64,000 bases of DNA from DAOMFB01 sp963801475 (GTDB lineage: Bacteria; Acidobacteriota; Thermoanaerobaculia; UBA5066). The notes beneath the pieces are model-generated. The model was not told the DNA's origin, did not search any database, and worked only from the letters and a program-made list of their open reading frames with translations. Position numbers and translations under genes: made by a program. Each line of letters starts with the position of its first letter. Position 1 is the first letter of the stretch. Location of the stretch: contig CAWDEX010000002.1 of the NCBI GenBank assembly GCA_963801475.1, forward strand, positions 434,001 to 498,000, in the 5' to 3' direction. This document shows, one piece after another, positions 1 to 10,300 of this stretch.

Positions 1-1463
<1,463 letters not shown>

Positions 1464-1504
1464 CGAGTTCCTCTCCCGTCAGATTTAACGAGTCCGGGGT
1501 GCCT

Positions 1505-3301
1505 TTAGGTTTGCCTGGATTCCGTTTCGAGCCGGCGACGCTCCGCGCTCACCCTAGACTTTTCCATTTGCAGCGCGTCTCTTCGGGCGACGTCTCCGCT
1601 CGCGGCGGCTTCTGCGACCTCTTTGGTCAGACCCTCGAGCCGTGAGGTGAGTTGACGTATCTTTAACAACAGCAATGGTTTGTGAAGGCGAGCCAGCCCT
1701 CTGTCGTCCTCTCTTTTTGTTTTCGCAGAAGTCGGCTCCGGACCCTCGAGGATTAGTCGCGCCGCGACTTGGCCCGCGACCGCCTCAAGATGTGGCTGAA
1801 CTTCAGAAAAATCAAGGGTTAGGCCCTTTTCAGACACAGTCTTAAGAGCCTTAAATATTTGTTTTGCAACAGGATGTGAAAACATTTCCTCCGGCACGAC
1901 TCGGATCACGTCGATCGCGGAATCCGCCTCTTCGAGGAGGATGGCCAGCGCCTTCCGCTCCATCCCCGGAATTCCATCGTAAGGATCGGCGCCGGAGGGC
2001 TGAGCGGGCGAGACCGCCGGCCTGGCGGCCTCTCTCCCGGCCAGGACGTCCAGAGGGACCCCGGTCCCCCGGGAAAGGGCCGACAGGAGCTCGTACCGGA
2101 GCACCGTGTCCCTCGCCTGAGACACGATCTCGACCGCTTCGTTCAGGCGGGCCGCCCGCACCGACGGATCGCTCCCGGCTCCCGGGATCCGGGAGAGGAG
2201 CGCCGGGACGAGAGCCGGCGAGGCGTCGGCGGCCCGGCGGAGCGCTTCGGCGCCGTTCTGGAGGAGGAACGAATCCGGGTCGTGCCCGCCGGGGAGCGCG
2301 AGGTGCTTCACCGCCGCGCCCCGCGAAAGGAAGAGCGGAAAGGCCTTGTACGCGGCGGCGAGGCCCGCGGCGTCTCCGTCGTAGGCCACGATCACGGTCG
2401 CCGCGTGACGCGCGAGGAGATCGGCCTGCGCCCCTGTCAGCGCCGTCCCCATCGAGGCGACCGCGTTCTCGCAGCCGGCGCGTGCGAAGGCGATCCGGTC
2501 GAAGTAGCCCTCGACGAGCAGGGCCGTTTCCTCCTTCCGGATCGCTTCCTTGGCCCTGTCGAGGCCGTAGAGGAGCTTCCCCTTGGTGAAGCGGTTCGTC
2601 TCGGGGGAGTTCAGGTATTTCGGGGAGTCGTCGCCGAGGGCGCGCGCGCCGAAGCCCAGGACCTCGCCCCGCCCGTCACGGATCTCGATCGTCAGGCGGT
2701 TCCGGAACCGGTCGTAGACACGTCCGGTGTCGGGGTGCCGCTGCAGGAGGCCGGCTTCGACCAGCGTCTCCTCGGGGAAGCGCGGCGAAAGGGACGACTT
2801 CAGCGCGTCCCACCCCTCGGGAGCCGCGCCGATCCCGAACGACACCGCCTCCTCGACCGCGAGGCCCCGTTTCGACAGGAGCGCGACCGCCACCGCGTGG
2901 CGCGGCAGAGCCTCGCGGAAGAACGAGGCCGCGGCGGCCAGCGCCTCGGCGACGCGCGTCTCCTTCGTGCGATCCACGCGGGTGCCGCTTCGGCGGACCG
3001 GGAGCGTGACGCCCGCCCGCCGGGCGAGGTAGGCGACGGCCTCCGCGAACTCGAGGCGCTCCGTCTCGCGGACGAAGGTGATGGCGTCGCCTTTCGCCCC
3101 GCAGCCGAAACAGTAGTAGAAGCCCTTCTCCGGGTGGACGTGAAACGAGGGCGTCTTCTCGCCGTGGAACGGGCAGAGCCCTTTCCACGACCGCCCCGCC
3201 TTTTTCAGTCCCGTGACGGCGCCGATCAGGGCGACGAGATCCGTCGCCGCGAGGACGTCCCGCTTGACGTCGTCCGTGATGTCGTAGAGGACGTCAGACA
3301 T
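1505..3301 (-). CDS. dnaG: DNA primase DnaG
   Basis: DNA primase makes the RNA primers for replication at the fork with the replicative helicase. The 598-residue protein has the usual length. The N-terminal CHC2 zinc finger has ligands C43, H46, C64 and C67 (CPFHGEKTPSF, then CFGCGAKGD). The catalytic core and TOPRIM fold follow (LLVEGYFD with the acidic residue, then VIVAYDGDAAG). A helical C-terminal domain that should bind DnaB ends the protein. The ATG at 3301 is chosen because it begins directly at the family N-terminus; the longer open frame upstream is a shadow of mutS2. No strong ribosome site is visible, and the start lies just after a stable hairpin that may limit expression, as an intercistronic terminator does upstream of dnaG in enterobacteria. 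Confidence 0.97.
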   Translation of the reverse strand: MSDVLYDITDDVKRDVLAATDLVALIGAVTGLKKAGRSWKGLCPFHGEKTPSFHVHPEKGFYYCFGCGAKGDAITFVRETERLEFAEAVAYLARRAGVTLPVRRSGTRVDRTKETRVAEALAAAASFFREALPRHAVAVALLSKRGLAVEEAVSFGIGAAPEGWDALKSSLSPRFPEETLVEAGLLQRHPDTGRVYDRFRNRLTIEIRDGRGEVLGFGARALGDDSPKYLNSPETNRFTKGKLLYGLDRAKEAIRKEETALLVEGYFDRIAFARAGCENAVASMGTALTGAQADLLARHAATVIVAYDGDAAGLAAAYKAFPLFLSRGAAVKHLALPGGHDPDSFLLQNGAEALRRAADASPALVPALLSRIPGAGSDPSVRAARLNEAVEIVSQARDTVLRYELLSALSRGTGVPLDVLAGREAARPAVSPAQPSGADPYDGIPGMERKALAILLEEADSAIDVIRVVPEEMFSHPVAKQIFKALKTVSEKGLTLDFSEVQPHLEAVAGQVAARLILEGPEPTSAKTKREDDRGLARLHKPLLLLKIRQLTSRLEGLTKEVAEAAASGDVARRDALQMEKSRVSAERRRLETESRQT

Positions 3302-3385
3302 CGAGAACGCCGCTCGCCGGGGGGCTTGGCTTCGCACGCCCCCCGGACCCCCCACTGTGCGAGCGAAGATCAGACATCGAGAACG
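3294..3385. repeat. 16-bp direct repeats flanking a structured 60-bp segment between mutS2 and dnaG
   Basis: TCAGACATCGAGAACG occurs at 3294-3309 and again at 3370-3385. The first copy contains the dnaG start codon and the second the mutS2 stop codon. Between them is a nested inverted repeat: an outer 7-bp stem (3311-3317 with 3359-3365) and an inner 9-bp stem (3317-3325 with 3338-3346). There is no T tract, so it is not a canonical terminator. Deleting one repeat plus the interior would restore an 8-nt mutS2/dnaG overlap. A related motif GGGGGTCCGGGGG is found at 21714-21726. Confidence 0.7.
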
Positions 3386-5739
3386 GCGATTGTGACGGCG
3401 AGCCCCCCCTCCCGGGGCTCGCCCGGGCGGTGCGCCGCCACCCCCGGATGGGTGTCCAGGAACTCGCGGACCGCCGCCGCGAGCCGGCCGGTGCCGTGCC
3501 CGTGGACGATCCGGAGCGACGAACGCCCCGTGAGAAGCGCCTCGTTGAGCGCGTGCTCGACCTCGGGGAGGGCTTCGTCGACGCGCTTTCCGACGAGAAC
3601 GACCTCCGCCGCCGGAGTCGTCCCCGACGAGGGCGCCGGGCGGCGCGGCGGCTCCGGGGCGACGGGACGCGAGGGGGCCGGGGCCGGCCCCGCGGCTCTC
3701 GCGAGCGCCGAGGCCTCGACTTTCATCCGCTTTCCCCCGACGTCGACCTCCGCCTCGCCGCGACCCGCGTCCAGCCGGAGGAGCCGCCCCGTCGTCTTCC
3801 AGGGACGGACCCGGACGAGTTCGCCGACGGCGACGTCTCCCGCCGGCGCCTCGGCCTCCGGCTCGTCCTCGACGAAGGAGACGGCGGCCTCGCGCGCCGC
3901 GGCCGTCACCGTCGTGAGGGCACCGCGGGGGATCGACCGACCGGCGCGGAACTCGTCGCGGAGCCGCTCGATCTCGCGCCGCGTCGTCTCGCGGAGGGCC
4001 TCGAGCGCCCGATCGATCCGCTCGCGGCCCTTCTCGGACAGGCGCGCCTTCTCCGCCGCGAGCGCCGCCTTCTGGCGCTCCGTCTCCTCGAGCTTCGCCT
4101 CGGCCGCGGCCGCGAGCGCCTGCGCCCGCTCGGTCTCCGCCCGGACCGCGCGCGTTTCGGTCTCCAGCCGCGAGAGCGCCGCGTCCGCCGCGCCCCACGC
4201 CGCCCCGAGCCGCCCCCGCGCCGCCTCGAGCACCGGTCCGGGGAGCCCCGCGCGCGAGGCGACGGCGAGCGCCCGCGACCGTCCGACGGAACCGGGCCGG
4301 GCCCGGTAGGTCGGCCGCCCGCTCGCCTCGTCGAACTCCATCGCCGCCGAGAGGACGGCCGGCCGGGCGTGGCCCCACTCCTTCACGGCCGCGAGGTGCG
4401 TCGTCGCCACGGTCAGCCCGCTGTGCGCCACCGCGTGCTCGAGGATGGCCACGGCGAGCGCGCCCCCCTCGTCGGGGTCCGTCCCGCTCCCGAGCTCGTC
4501 GAGGAGGACCAGGCTCTGCGGCGTCGCCTCGGACAGGACCCGGGACGTCCGGGTCATGGCCGCCTCGAACGACGAGAGATCTCCCAGGAGGTCCTGCGCG
4601 TCGCCCGCGACGACGAGGATCCGGTCGAAGACGGGAAGGGCCGTGCCCCGCGAGGCGGGAACCGCGAAGCCGGACTGCGACAGGAGCGCGAAGAGGCCGA
4701 CGGTCTTCAGAACGACCGTCTTTCCGCCGGCGTTGGGGCCGGAGAGGAGGAGGAGCCGCTTGCCCTCCGGCAGTTCGAGGTCGAGCGGCACCGCGTCCGC
4801 CGCCCGCTGCTCGGCGTTCTCGCCGAAGACCTCCTCGCGAAGCGGCGCGAGGCGCCGGTCGAGGAGCGGATGCCGCGCGCCCCGGAGGACGACGTGCGGG
4901 CCGGCCTCGGGGAAGACGCCGTCCGCTCGCGACGACCACTCGGCCCGGGCCTGGAAGGCGTCGAGCTCCGTCAGCACCGTCACGGAGCGGGTCAGGTCTC
5001 CCTTCCGCGCGGCGAACCGGGCCGTCAGCGACACGAGGATCCTGTGGATCTCCTCGCGCTCCTCCTCGAGCGCCTCCGCGAGCGCGTTGTTCGCGTCGAC
5101 GACGGCCAGCGGCTCGACGAAGAGGGTCAGCCCCGAGCCCGATTTTTCGTGGACGATCCCGGGCACCGCGTCCCGACGGTCGGATCGGACCGGCAGGCAG
5201 TAGCGGCCCCCCTTCTCCGTCACGTACCCCTCCGAAAGGAACTCCGCCTTCTCGCGCGAGAGGTCCTCGAGACGCCTCACGACGTCGCGCCGGAGCCGGA
5301 GGATCGCGGCGCGGATCCCGTGGAGTCGCACCGTGGCCGTGTCCTTCACGCGGCCGTCTCCCTCGAAGATCCGGTCCTTCTCCCCGGCCAGGTCCGAGAA
5401 GTCGGCCAGCGGCGCGAGCAGCGCTCCGAGATCGGGCAGCGGAAGGTCGGGCACCGGCACGGCGCCGCGCGCGGCTTCCGACCGTTCCACGAGGGCGAAC
5501 AGGTCGAGGAGCTCCTCCGGAAGAAGGGCCAGGCCCGCGGGGCCGAGCCGGAAGAGGAGCACCGCCCCGTCGTCGAGGCCGAACAGCGGGACGGGCGGGC
5601 GGAGGGCTCGTCGCGCGATCAGGTCCCGGGTCACGCCGCGCCGGCGTCCCACCTCCGCGGCGTCACCGGACGGCCTGAGGCCGAGAACGCCCTCCCGGCC
5701 GCGCTCCGAAGAACAAAAACGCCCGGCGAGCCTGAGCAC
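3370..5739 (-). CDS. mutS2: Endonuclease MutS2
   Basis: MutS2 proteins are MutS-like ATPases that suppress recombination or act on collided ribosomes, and carry a C-terminal Smr domain. The 789-residue translation has the MutS core, a Walker A loop GPNAGGKT, the LLDELGSGTDP Walker B and the signature region, a long Ala/Glu/Arg-rich coiled coil (about residues 505-615), and an Smr domain with HGHGTGRL. The Smr domain lacks the usual LDLR/LDLH motif (EVVLVG stands there), so its nuclease role is doubtful. The GTG at 5739 has no ribosome site. Twelve further in-frame residues up to a CTG at 5775, five nt after the rpsU stop and behind a GGGGAT sequence, match the usual MutS2 N-terminus better, so initiation at CTG is plausible. 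It lies inside the rpsU-dnaG-rpoD operon. Confidence 0.93.
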   Translation of the reverse strand: MLRLAGRFCSSERGREGVLGLRPSGDAAEVGRRRGVTRDLIARRALRPPVPLFGLDDGAVLLFRLGPAGLALLPEELLDLFALVERSEAARGAVPVPDLPLPDLGALLAPLADFSDLAGEKDRIFEGDGRVKDTATVRLHGIRAAILRLRRDVVRRLEDLSREKAEFLSEGYVTEKGGRYCLPVRSDRRDAVPGIVHEKSGSGLTLFVEPLAVVDANNALAEALEEEREEIHRILVSLTARFAARKGDLTRSVTVLTELDAFQARAEWSSRADGVFPEAGPHVVLRGARHPLLDRRLAPLREEVFGENAEQRAADAVPLDLELPEGKRLLLLSGPNAGGKTVVLKTVGLFALLSQSGFAVPASRGTALPVFDRILVVAGDAQDLLGDLSSFEAAMTRTSRVLSEATPQSLVLLDELGSGTDPDEGGALAVAILEHAVAHSGLTVATTHLAAVKEWGHARPAVLSAAMEFDEASGRPTYRARPGSVGRSRALAVASRAGLPGPVLEAARGRLGAAWGAADAALSRLETETRAVRAETERAQALAAAAEAKLEETERQKAALAAEKARLSEKGRERIDRALEALRETTRREIERLRDEFRAGRSIPRGALTTVTAAAREAAVSFVEDEPEAEAPAGDVAVGELVRVRPWKTTGRLLRLDAGRGEAEVDVGGKRMKVEASALARAAGPAPAPSRPVAPEPPRRPAPSSGTTPAAEVVLVGKRVDEALPEVEHALNEALLTGRSSLRIVHGHGTGRLAAAVREFLDTHPGVAAHRPGEPREGGLAVTIAVLDV

Positions 5740-5778
5740 GCCGGGCCAGTCGAGATCGGAATACGTGTCGATCAGCGT

Positions 5779-5985
5779 CTACATCCCCGCGCGGCGCTCT
5801 TCCGCGAGCTTGCGAAGCATCTTCTTGCGGGCGGCAATGGCCTTGCGCTTGCGCTTGGCCGAGGGCTTTTCGTAATGCTGGCGTTTCTTGAGCTCGGAAA
5901 GGATGCCTGACTTCTCGCACTTGCGCTTGAACCGGCGCAGCGCGTTCTCGAAGGACTCGTCCTCCTTGACGACGATCAGCGGCAT
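5779..5985 (-). CDS. rpsU: 30S ribosomal protein bS21
   Basis: bS21 is a small basic protein of the 30S subunit involved in initiation. The 68-residue protein starts MPLIVVKEDESFENALRRF and ends in a Lys/Arg-rich tail, typical of the family. The ATG at 5985 is preceded by a strong AAGGGGGGAAG ribosome site; the longer open frame to 6075 includes promoter DNA and is rejected. It is the first gene of the rpsU-mutS2-dnaG-rpoD operon, and its TAG stop lies five nt from the likely mutS2 CTG start. Confidence 0.96.
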   Translation of the reverse strand: MPLIVVKEDESFENALRRFKRKCEKSGILSELKKRQHYEKPSAKRKRKAIAARKKMLRKLAEERRAGM

Positions 5986-6046
5986 TTTCTTCCCCCCTTC
6001 CCTGCTCCGTTTTGTCCGGCGGAAGCCGGACTCAGCCGAACTCCAA

Positions 6047-6075
6047 ATTTTATGCGTCCTCCGCGGATCCGTCAA
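6047..6075 (-). promoter_or_regulatory. Sigma-70-type promoter of the rpsU-mutS2-dnaG-rpoD operon
   Basis: On the minus strand TTGACG (6070-6075) and TAAAAT (6047-6052) are separated by exactly 17 bp. The expected start of transcription is near 6040, leaving about 55 nt before the rpsU ATG. This is the best sigma-70 match in the left part of the window. Confidence 0.8.
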
Positions 6076-6124
6076 CGGAGCGTCCCGCCCGCCGCGCCGC
6101 AGACGGACCCGCGTCCGGGCTGCC

Positions 6125-6130
6125 TATAAT
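6125..6130 (+). promoter_or_regulatory. Perfect TATAAT -10 hexamer upstream of the GAF-like gene
   Basis: TATAAT lies 57 nt before the ATG at 6188. No recognisable -35 hexamer is found at 16-18 bp. It is back to back with the rpsU promoter, which makes 6047-6130 a divergent promoter region. Confidence 0.55.
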
Positions 6131-6187
6131 GGCGGTTCAACCAGCCGGATCTTCCCCCGGGAGGCTCCGAGAGGAGACGCTGACACG

Positions 6188-8014
6188 ATGCCGGCCGACC
6201 CTGTCGCCACACGACGCCTGATCGAATCGCTCTCCACGCACCTCGAGGACCATCTCGCCGCGTGGAAGTCCTCGCTCGTCGATGCCCGCCGCGACATCGA
6301 GGCGCTCCTCGCGGCTCTCTCGGAGAAGATCCCGGCGCAAGCCAAGCCGCTCTTCCCCGAGGATGTCGTCTCCATGATGCTGGAGGACATCGCTCCACCG
6401 CCGCCGCCGCCGCCTCCTCCGCCGCCCGAGCCGAAGATCATCGAGAGGGTCGTCGAGAAGATCGTGGCCGGGCCGGCGACGCCGCCCGACTGGACTCTCG
6501 TGAGGGGCGCCGTCTCCTCCGTCGAGTCGGCCCGCACGCAGGTGGACGTCCTGACGCGGTTCATCTCCCAGGCCGCCGCGCACGCTTCGCGCACCGCGCT
6601 CCTTGTCCTCCGCAATGACCGGATCACGGGGTGGAAATCGACCGGCTTCGACGCGTCCGGTGGACGCGACGAGGCGGTCCGCGCGATCGACCTCGGCGCC
6701 GAGGACGACGCGTTCGCCGCCGAGGTCCTCCGCGTCCAGCGCTCGCGGCTCGCCGAGCCCCCCGACGAGGCGTCGCCGCTCCGGAAGGCCCTCGGAGGGC
6801 GCGCGCCGGCGCGGACCCTCCTCGTCCCGATGGTGATCCGGGACCGGCTCGCCGGCCTCGTCTACGCCGACGAGCTTCCCGGCGAGGAGGGCCGGCTGAA
6901 CGAGGGGGCCATCGAGGTCCTCACCTTCGTCACCGGTCTCGCCGTGGACCTTCTCGCGGCGCGGAAGAAGATTCCCTCGCCGACGCTGACGCCGACCGGG
7001 GAGTCGATCGAGCGGTTCCGTCCGGCTGCGGGCGAGGCTCCCGCGGCGAAACCCAGTCCCGCTCCGGTCTTCGAGCCCGAGCGCGCCCGGCCCGCGCCCG
7101 CCGAGGCTCCCGCGGCGGCGCCCCATACGCATCCGGCGGAGCCGGCGCTCGCGACGAGCGGCATCCGGCCGCGCCCGAAGCCCGCGGAGGAACAGCTCCG
7201 CGATCTCGCCGAGTCCGCCGGCCTCGGGCGGAGGCCGTCCCCGCCCCCGCCTCCGGACGCCGGCGTGACCGTCGCCGTTCCCGTCGTCGCGGCCCCCCCT
7301 CCGCCGGCTCCGGCGCCGCCCCCGGCACCCGCTCCCGAGATCGTCGAAACGCACCCCGCTCCGGCGCCCCGGCCGCCCTCCTTCGAGTCGGCTCCCGCGG
7401 CCCCGGCCGTCACCTCGTCGCCGGCGCTCGCGATTCCGGGGCCGTTGCCGCCGCCCGTCCCCACGCGGCCCCCCAGCTCCTTCCCGCCGCCCCTCTCCCA
7501 GACGACGACGGGCGACTTCACGGAGGCTTTCGACGCGCTCCGGTCGAGCGGCGCCGCCGCGCCGCCGACCTCGCCGGGCGTTCCGATCGTGCCGCTCTCT
7601 CCGCGCGCGGCGCCGCCGCCCCCCGCGATGACGCCGCCGCCGACGATTCCCGCGGTCGGCGCCCGGCCTCCGGCCGCTCCCGGAACGACCGAGGTCCGTC
7701 CGATCTCCGGCTTCATCCCGAGATCCCGCCTCGGGGCCAGCGCGGCCGACAGCCCGCAGCGCCAGCGTGAGGACGCACGCCGCCTCGCCCGACTGCTCGT
7801 CTCCGAGATCAAGCTCTACAACGAGAAGAAGGTGGACGAGGGGCGCGCCGCAAACGACCTCTATGCGCGCCTGAAGGACGACATCGACCGGAGCCGGCAG
7901 GTCTTCGAGGAGCGAACCCCGGAACCGATCCGGCGGGAGACGGACTTCTTCCGCGAGGAGCTCGTCCGGATACTGGCCGACGGTCGCGACGAGGCTCTCG
8001 GATCGACGGGCTGA
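6188..8014 (+). CDS. GAF-like domain protein with long proline/alanine-rich linker (function unknown)
   Basis: The 608-residue protein has no signal peptide and is probably cytoplasmic. Residues 1-60 form a helical N-terminus; a run of eleven prolines follows (near residue 65-75), then a region of about 170 residues (about 90-265) whose pattern resembles a GAF sensor domain (SRTALLVLRNDRITGW, later LLVPMVIRDRLAGLVYAD). Residues 280-520 are low-complexity Pro/Ala linker. The last 85 residues (RLARLLVSEIKLYNEKKV onward) are strongly helical and well conserved in style, perhaps a docking domain. The ATG at 6188 is chosen for its GAGAGGAG ribosome site; the frame upstream is open by chance. It is followed after 17 nt by slt in the same direction. 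Ligand and partner cannot be told from sequence. Confidence 0.8.
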   Translation: MPADPVATRRLIESLSTHLEDHLAAWKSSLVDARRDIEALLAALSEKIPAQAKPLFPEDVVSMMLEDIAPPPPPPPPPPPEPKIIERVVEKIVAGPATPPDWTLVRGAVSSVESARTQVDVLTRFISQAAAHASRTALLVLRNDRITGWKSTGFDASGGRDEAVRAIDLGAEDDAFAAEVLRVQRSRLAEPPDEASPLRKALGGRAPARTLLVPMVIRDRLAGLVYADELPGEEGRLNEGAIEVLTFVTGLAVDLLAARKKIPSPTLTPTGESIERFRPAAGEAPAAKPSPAPVFEPERARPAPAEAPAAAPHTHPAEPALATSGIRPRPKPAEEQLRDLAESAGLGRRPSPPPPPDAGVTVAVPVVAAPPPPAPAPPPAPAPEIVETHPAPAPRPPSFESAPAAPAVTSSPALAIPGPLPPPVPTRPPSSFPPPLSQTTTGDFTEAFDALRSSGAAAPPTSPGVPIVPLSPRAAPPPPAMTPPPTIPAVGARPPAAPGTTEVRPISGFIPRSRLGASAADSPQRQREDARRLARLLVSEIKLYNEKKVDEGRAANDLYARLKDDIDRSRQVFEERTPEPIRRETDFFREELVRILADGRDEALGSTG

Positions 8015-8031
8015 AGACGTCCGCGGACACG

Positions 8032-10290
8032 GTGAGCCTTCCGTTCCGGCGCCTCCTGGCCGGAGGGCTTCTTGTTCTGTCGCTCGCCTCCGGGATGGGA
8101 CGCGGGCTCGACGACCTCGCCCCCCCACCCGTGGGACCCGACGAGCGTCTCGCGGAGATCCGCCGTCTACTCCGCGAGGAGGGAAGCGCCTCTCTCCGGG
8201 CCGCCACGCTCGCCCCGCCTCTCGCCGAAGCCTCCGATCTCTGGGCCACCCGCCTCCGGACGGCCCGCATCGTTCTCGCGCCGGCGCATCCCTCGGAGAC
8301 GTCGGTCGGAGCGCCAAGTGCCTCCGAGACCACCTGTCTCGGCATTCCGGGGCTCGGCTCGTGGATGAGCCTCATGGGCTCGCGGCCCTCCGTGGCGGCG
8401 CTTCTCGCGTGGGCGGCCGCCGAGCCCCTGGAGCCCCTCGCCCGGCACGCCGCGACGCTGGCGGCGCGGACGGCGGGAACGACGGCCGAGAAGAGCGCCG
8501 TCCGCAGCGCCCTCGCGAGCTGGGACGTCCACGGCCCGCGCGGTCCGCGGGCCGCCATCGATCTTGCGCTGGCGCGGGCGCGGGTGGCCGCAACCGGGGC
8601 CGAGGCGCTCCGTCTCCGCCTCGCTCTGGCTGCCGCGTGGCCCGACGCGCCCGAGCGCGCCGCCGATCTCTTCGACACCACGGACCTCGCGGAATTCGAT
8701 CGCGCCGTCCGCGGCGCCCCCGAGGGAATCCGCGCGGCCCGGGGTCTCGTCCTCGCGCCCCGTCTCCAGAAAGAGGCGTCCGCCCTCCTGCCGCGGTCTC
8801 CCGTCTCCGCGGCGGCGTGCCTCGACGCCGCCGAAGCGCGCCTCATCCTGGGCGACACGTCGGAGTCCCTCCGGCTCCTCCGGATGGCGCCCGTCCCCGC
8901 CGGCGACGAGCCCGCCGTTCTCCGCTCGCGCGCTCTGGCGCTCGACGCCGAGATGCGGGCCGTCCTCCGGTCGGAAGGCGGGTCGCCCCCGGCGCGGCGC
9001 GCCGCGCGCCGCCGGCCCCGTGCCCCCACGACGCCTCCCGTTTCGCCGCGTCCGTTCGGCGAAGCGGCCCGCGGGCGCGCGGACGGACTCCTCGCGCGGG
9101 CGGAAGAGCTCCTCGGCGCGACGCTCTCCGACACCGACCGCCGGCGGCTCCTCGTCGACGCCTCCCGGATCTCGCTCCGCTGCGGACGGACGGCGGACGC
9201 GCGCCGGCAAATCGCCCGGCTCGTCTTCCTCGAGCCGGGGAGCGGCGCGCTCGCCGAAGATCTCTTCCGCGAGGCGTTCGACGCCTACCGGTCCGGACGT
9301 TTCACCGAGGCCGCGGCGGCCTTCGAGGAGCAGACGTCGCTCTTTCGCGACACCGGGGTCCGGCGGCGGGCCACCTACTGGGCCGGCCGCAGCCTCGAGA
9401 AGGCCGGGAAGGCCGACGCCGCCCGTCTTCTCTACGCTTCCCTCGTCGCCGGGACGTCTCCGGATCTGTACGCCGTCTGGGCCGCCGCGGCGATCGGCAT
9501 GCCTCTCGCGGTCGGCCCGCCACCGCCGCCTTCCGCCGACGAACCGTCCGCCCTCGACGGCGATGCGCCGGCTGCCCCCTCGCGCGAGCTGCTCGCCTGC
9601 GGGCTCCCCGACCTCGCCGAGGACACCGCCGAGGCCGAAGGAAGCGCCGATCCGCTCTTCCTCGCGGCCGTCGCCTCGGAGCGCGGCGACCACCGCCGCG
9701 CCGCCTCGCTGCTCAAGCAGCGATGGCCCGAGCTCGGCTCTCCCGAAGAGGGGGCCGTCCCGCTTCGCGTCCGCCGCCTCTACTACCCGCACGCCCATGC
9801 CGCGCTCTTTCTGGAGGCCGCCTCCGGAGCCTCCGTGCCCCCCGCCCTCGTCTTCGGCCTCGTCCGGCAGGAGAGCGTCTTCACGACGGACATCCGCTCG
9901 CGCTCCGGCGCGGTCGGTCTGATGCAGGTGATGCCGGCGACCGGCCGCCAGCTCCACCGCCGGGAAGGACGTGGCGCCCGTCCGGATCTCCGGAGCCCCG
10001 CGGTCAACATCCACCTCGGCGTCGCTTATCTCCGCCAGATGCTCGACCTCTTCGGGGGAGACCCGGTCCTCGCCCTGGCCGCTTACAACGCCGGGCCGGG
10101 TCGCGCACGGCGGTGGCGCGCGGACCTCGGCTCCCTTCCTCCCGACGAGTTCGTCGAGTCGATCCCGATCGCCGAGTCGCGCCACTACGTCAAGCGCGTC
10201 CTCTTCTTCGAGGGGGCCTACGCGGCGCTCTACGGCCTGCCGGCCTCTCCGCCCGCCTCCCTGACACGGCGCGACACCGACCGGCCGTGA
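8032..10290 (+). CDS. slt: Soluble lytic murein transglycosylase (SLT domain)
   Basis: This periplasmic enzyme cleaves the MurNAc-GlcNAc bond of peptidoglycan with 1,6-anhydro product. The GTG-initiated 752-residue protein has an N-terminal signal peptide (RRLLAGGLLVLSLASG). A long Ala/Arg-rich alpha-helical superhelix with TPR-like repeats follows (about 60-570). The C-terminal goose-lysozyme-like SLT domain carries the catalytic glutamate E614 in VRQESVF, then GLMQVMPATG and ALAAYNAGPGR. The length and domain order match Slt70-type enzymes. The start at 8032 puts the signal sequence at the extreme N-terminus. It probably shares a transcript with the preceding GAF-like gene and converges on phrB. 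Confidence 0.92.
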   Translation: MSLPFRRLLAGGLLVLSLASGMGRGLDDLAPPPVGPDERLAEIRRLLREEGSASLRAATLAPPLAEASDLWATRLRTARIVLAPAHPSETSVGAPSASETTCLGIPGLGSWMSLMGSRPSVAALLAWAAAEPLEPLARHAATLAARTAGTTAEKSAVRSALASWDVHGPRGPRAAIDLALARARVAATGAEALRLRLALAAAWPDAPERAADLFDTTDLAEFDRAVRGAPEGIRAARGLVLAPRLQKEASALLPRSPVSAAACLDAAEARLILGDTSESLRLLRMAPVPAGDEPAVLRSRALALDAEMRAVLRSEGGSPPARRAARRRPRAPTTPPVSPRPFGEAARGRADGLLARAEELLGATLSDTDRRRLLVDASRISLRCGRTADARRQIARLVFLEPGSGALAEDLFREAFDAYRSGRFTEAAAAFEEQTSLFRDTGVRRRATYWAGRSLEKAGKADAARLLYASLVAGTSPDLYAVWAAAAIGMPLAVGPPPPPSADEPSALDGDAPAAPSRELLACGLPDLAEDTAEAEGSADPLFLAAVASERGDHRRAASLLKQRWPELGSPEEGAVPLRVRRLYYPHAHAALFLEAASGASVPPALVFGLVRQESVFTTDIRSRSGAVGLMQVMPATGRQLHRREGRGARPDLRSPAVNIHLGVAYLRQMLDLFGGDPVLALAAYNAGPGRARRWRADLGSLPPDEFVESIPIAESRHYVKRVLFFEGAYAALYGLPASPPASLTRRDTDRP

Positions 10291-10300
10291 CCGGTCCGCG

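Noticed and set aside
6396..6428. CCG repeat as a phase-variable tract
   Set aside because: It encodes a polyproline run in frame, with mixed CCG/CCT/CCA codons, so slippage is unlikely to be regulated.
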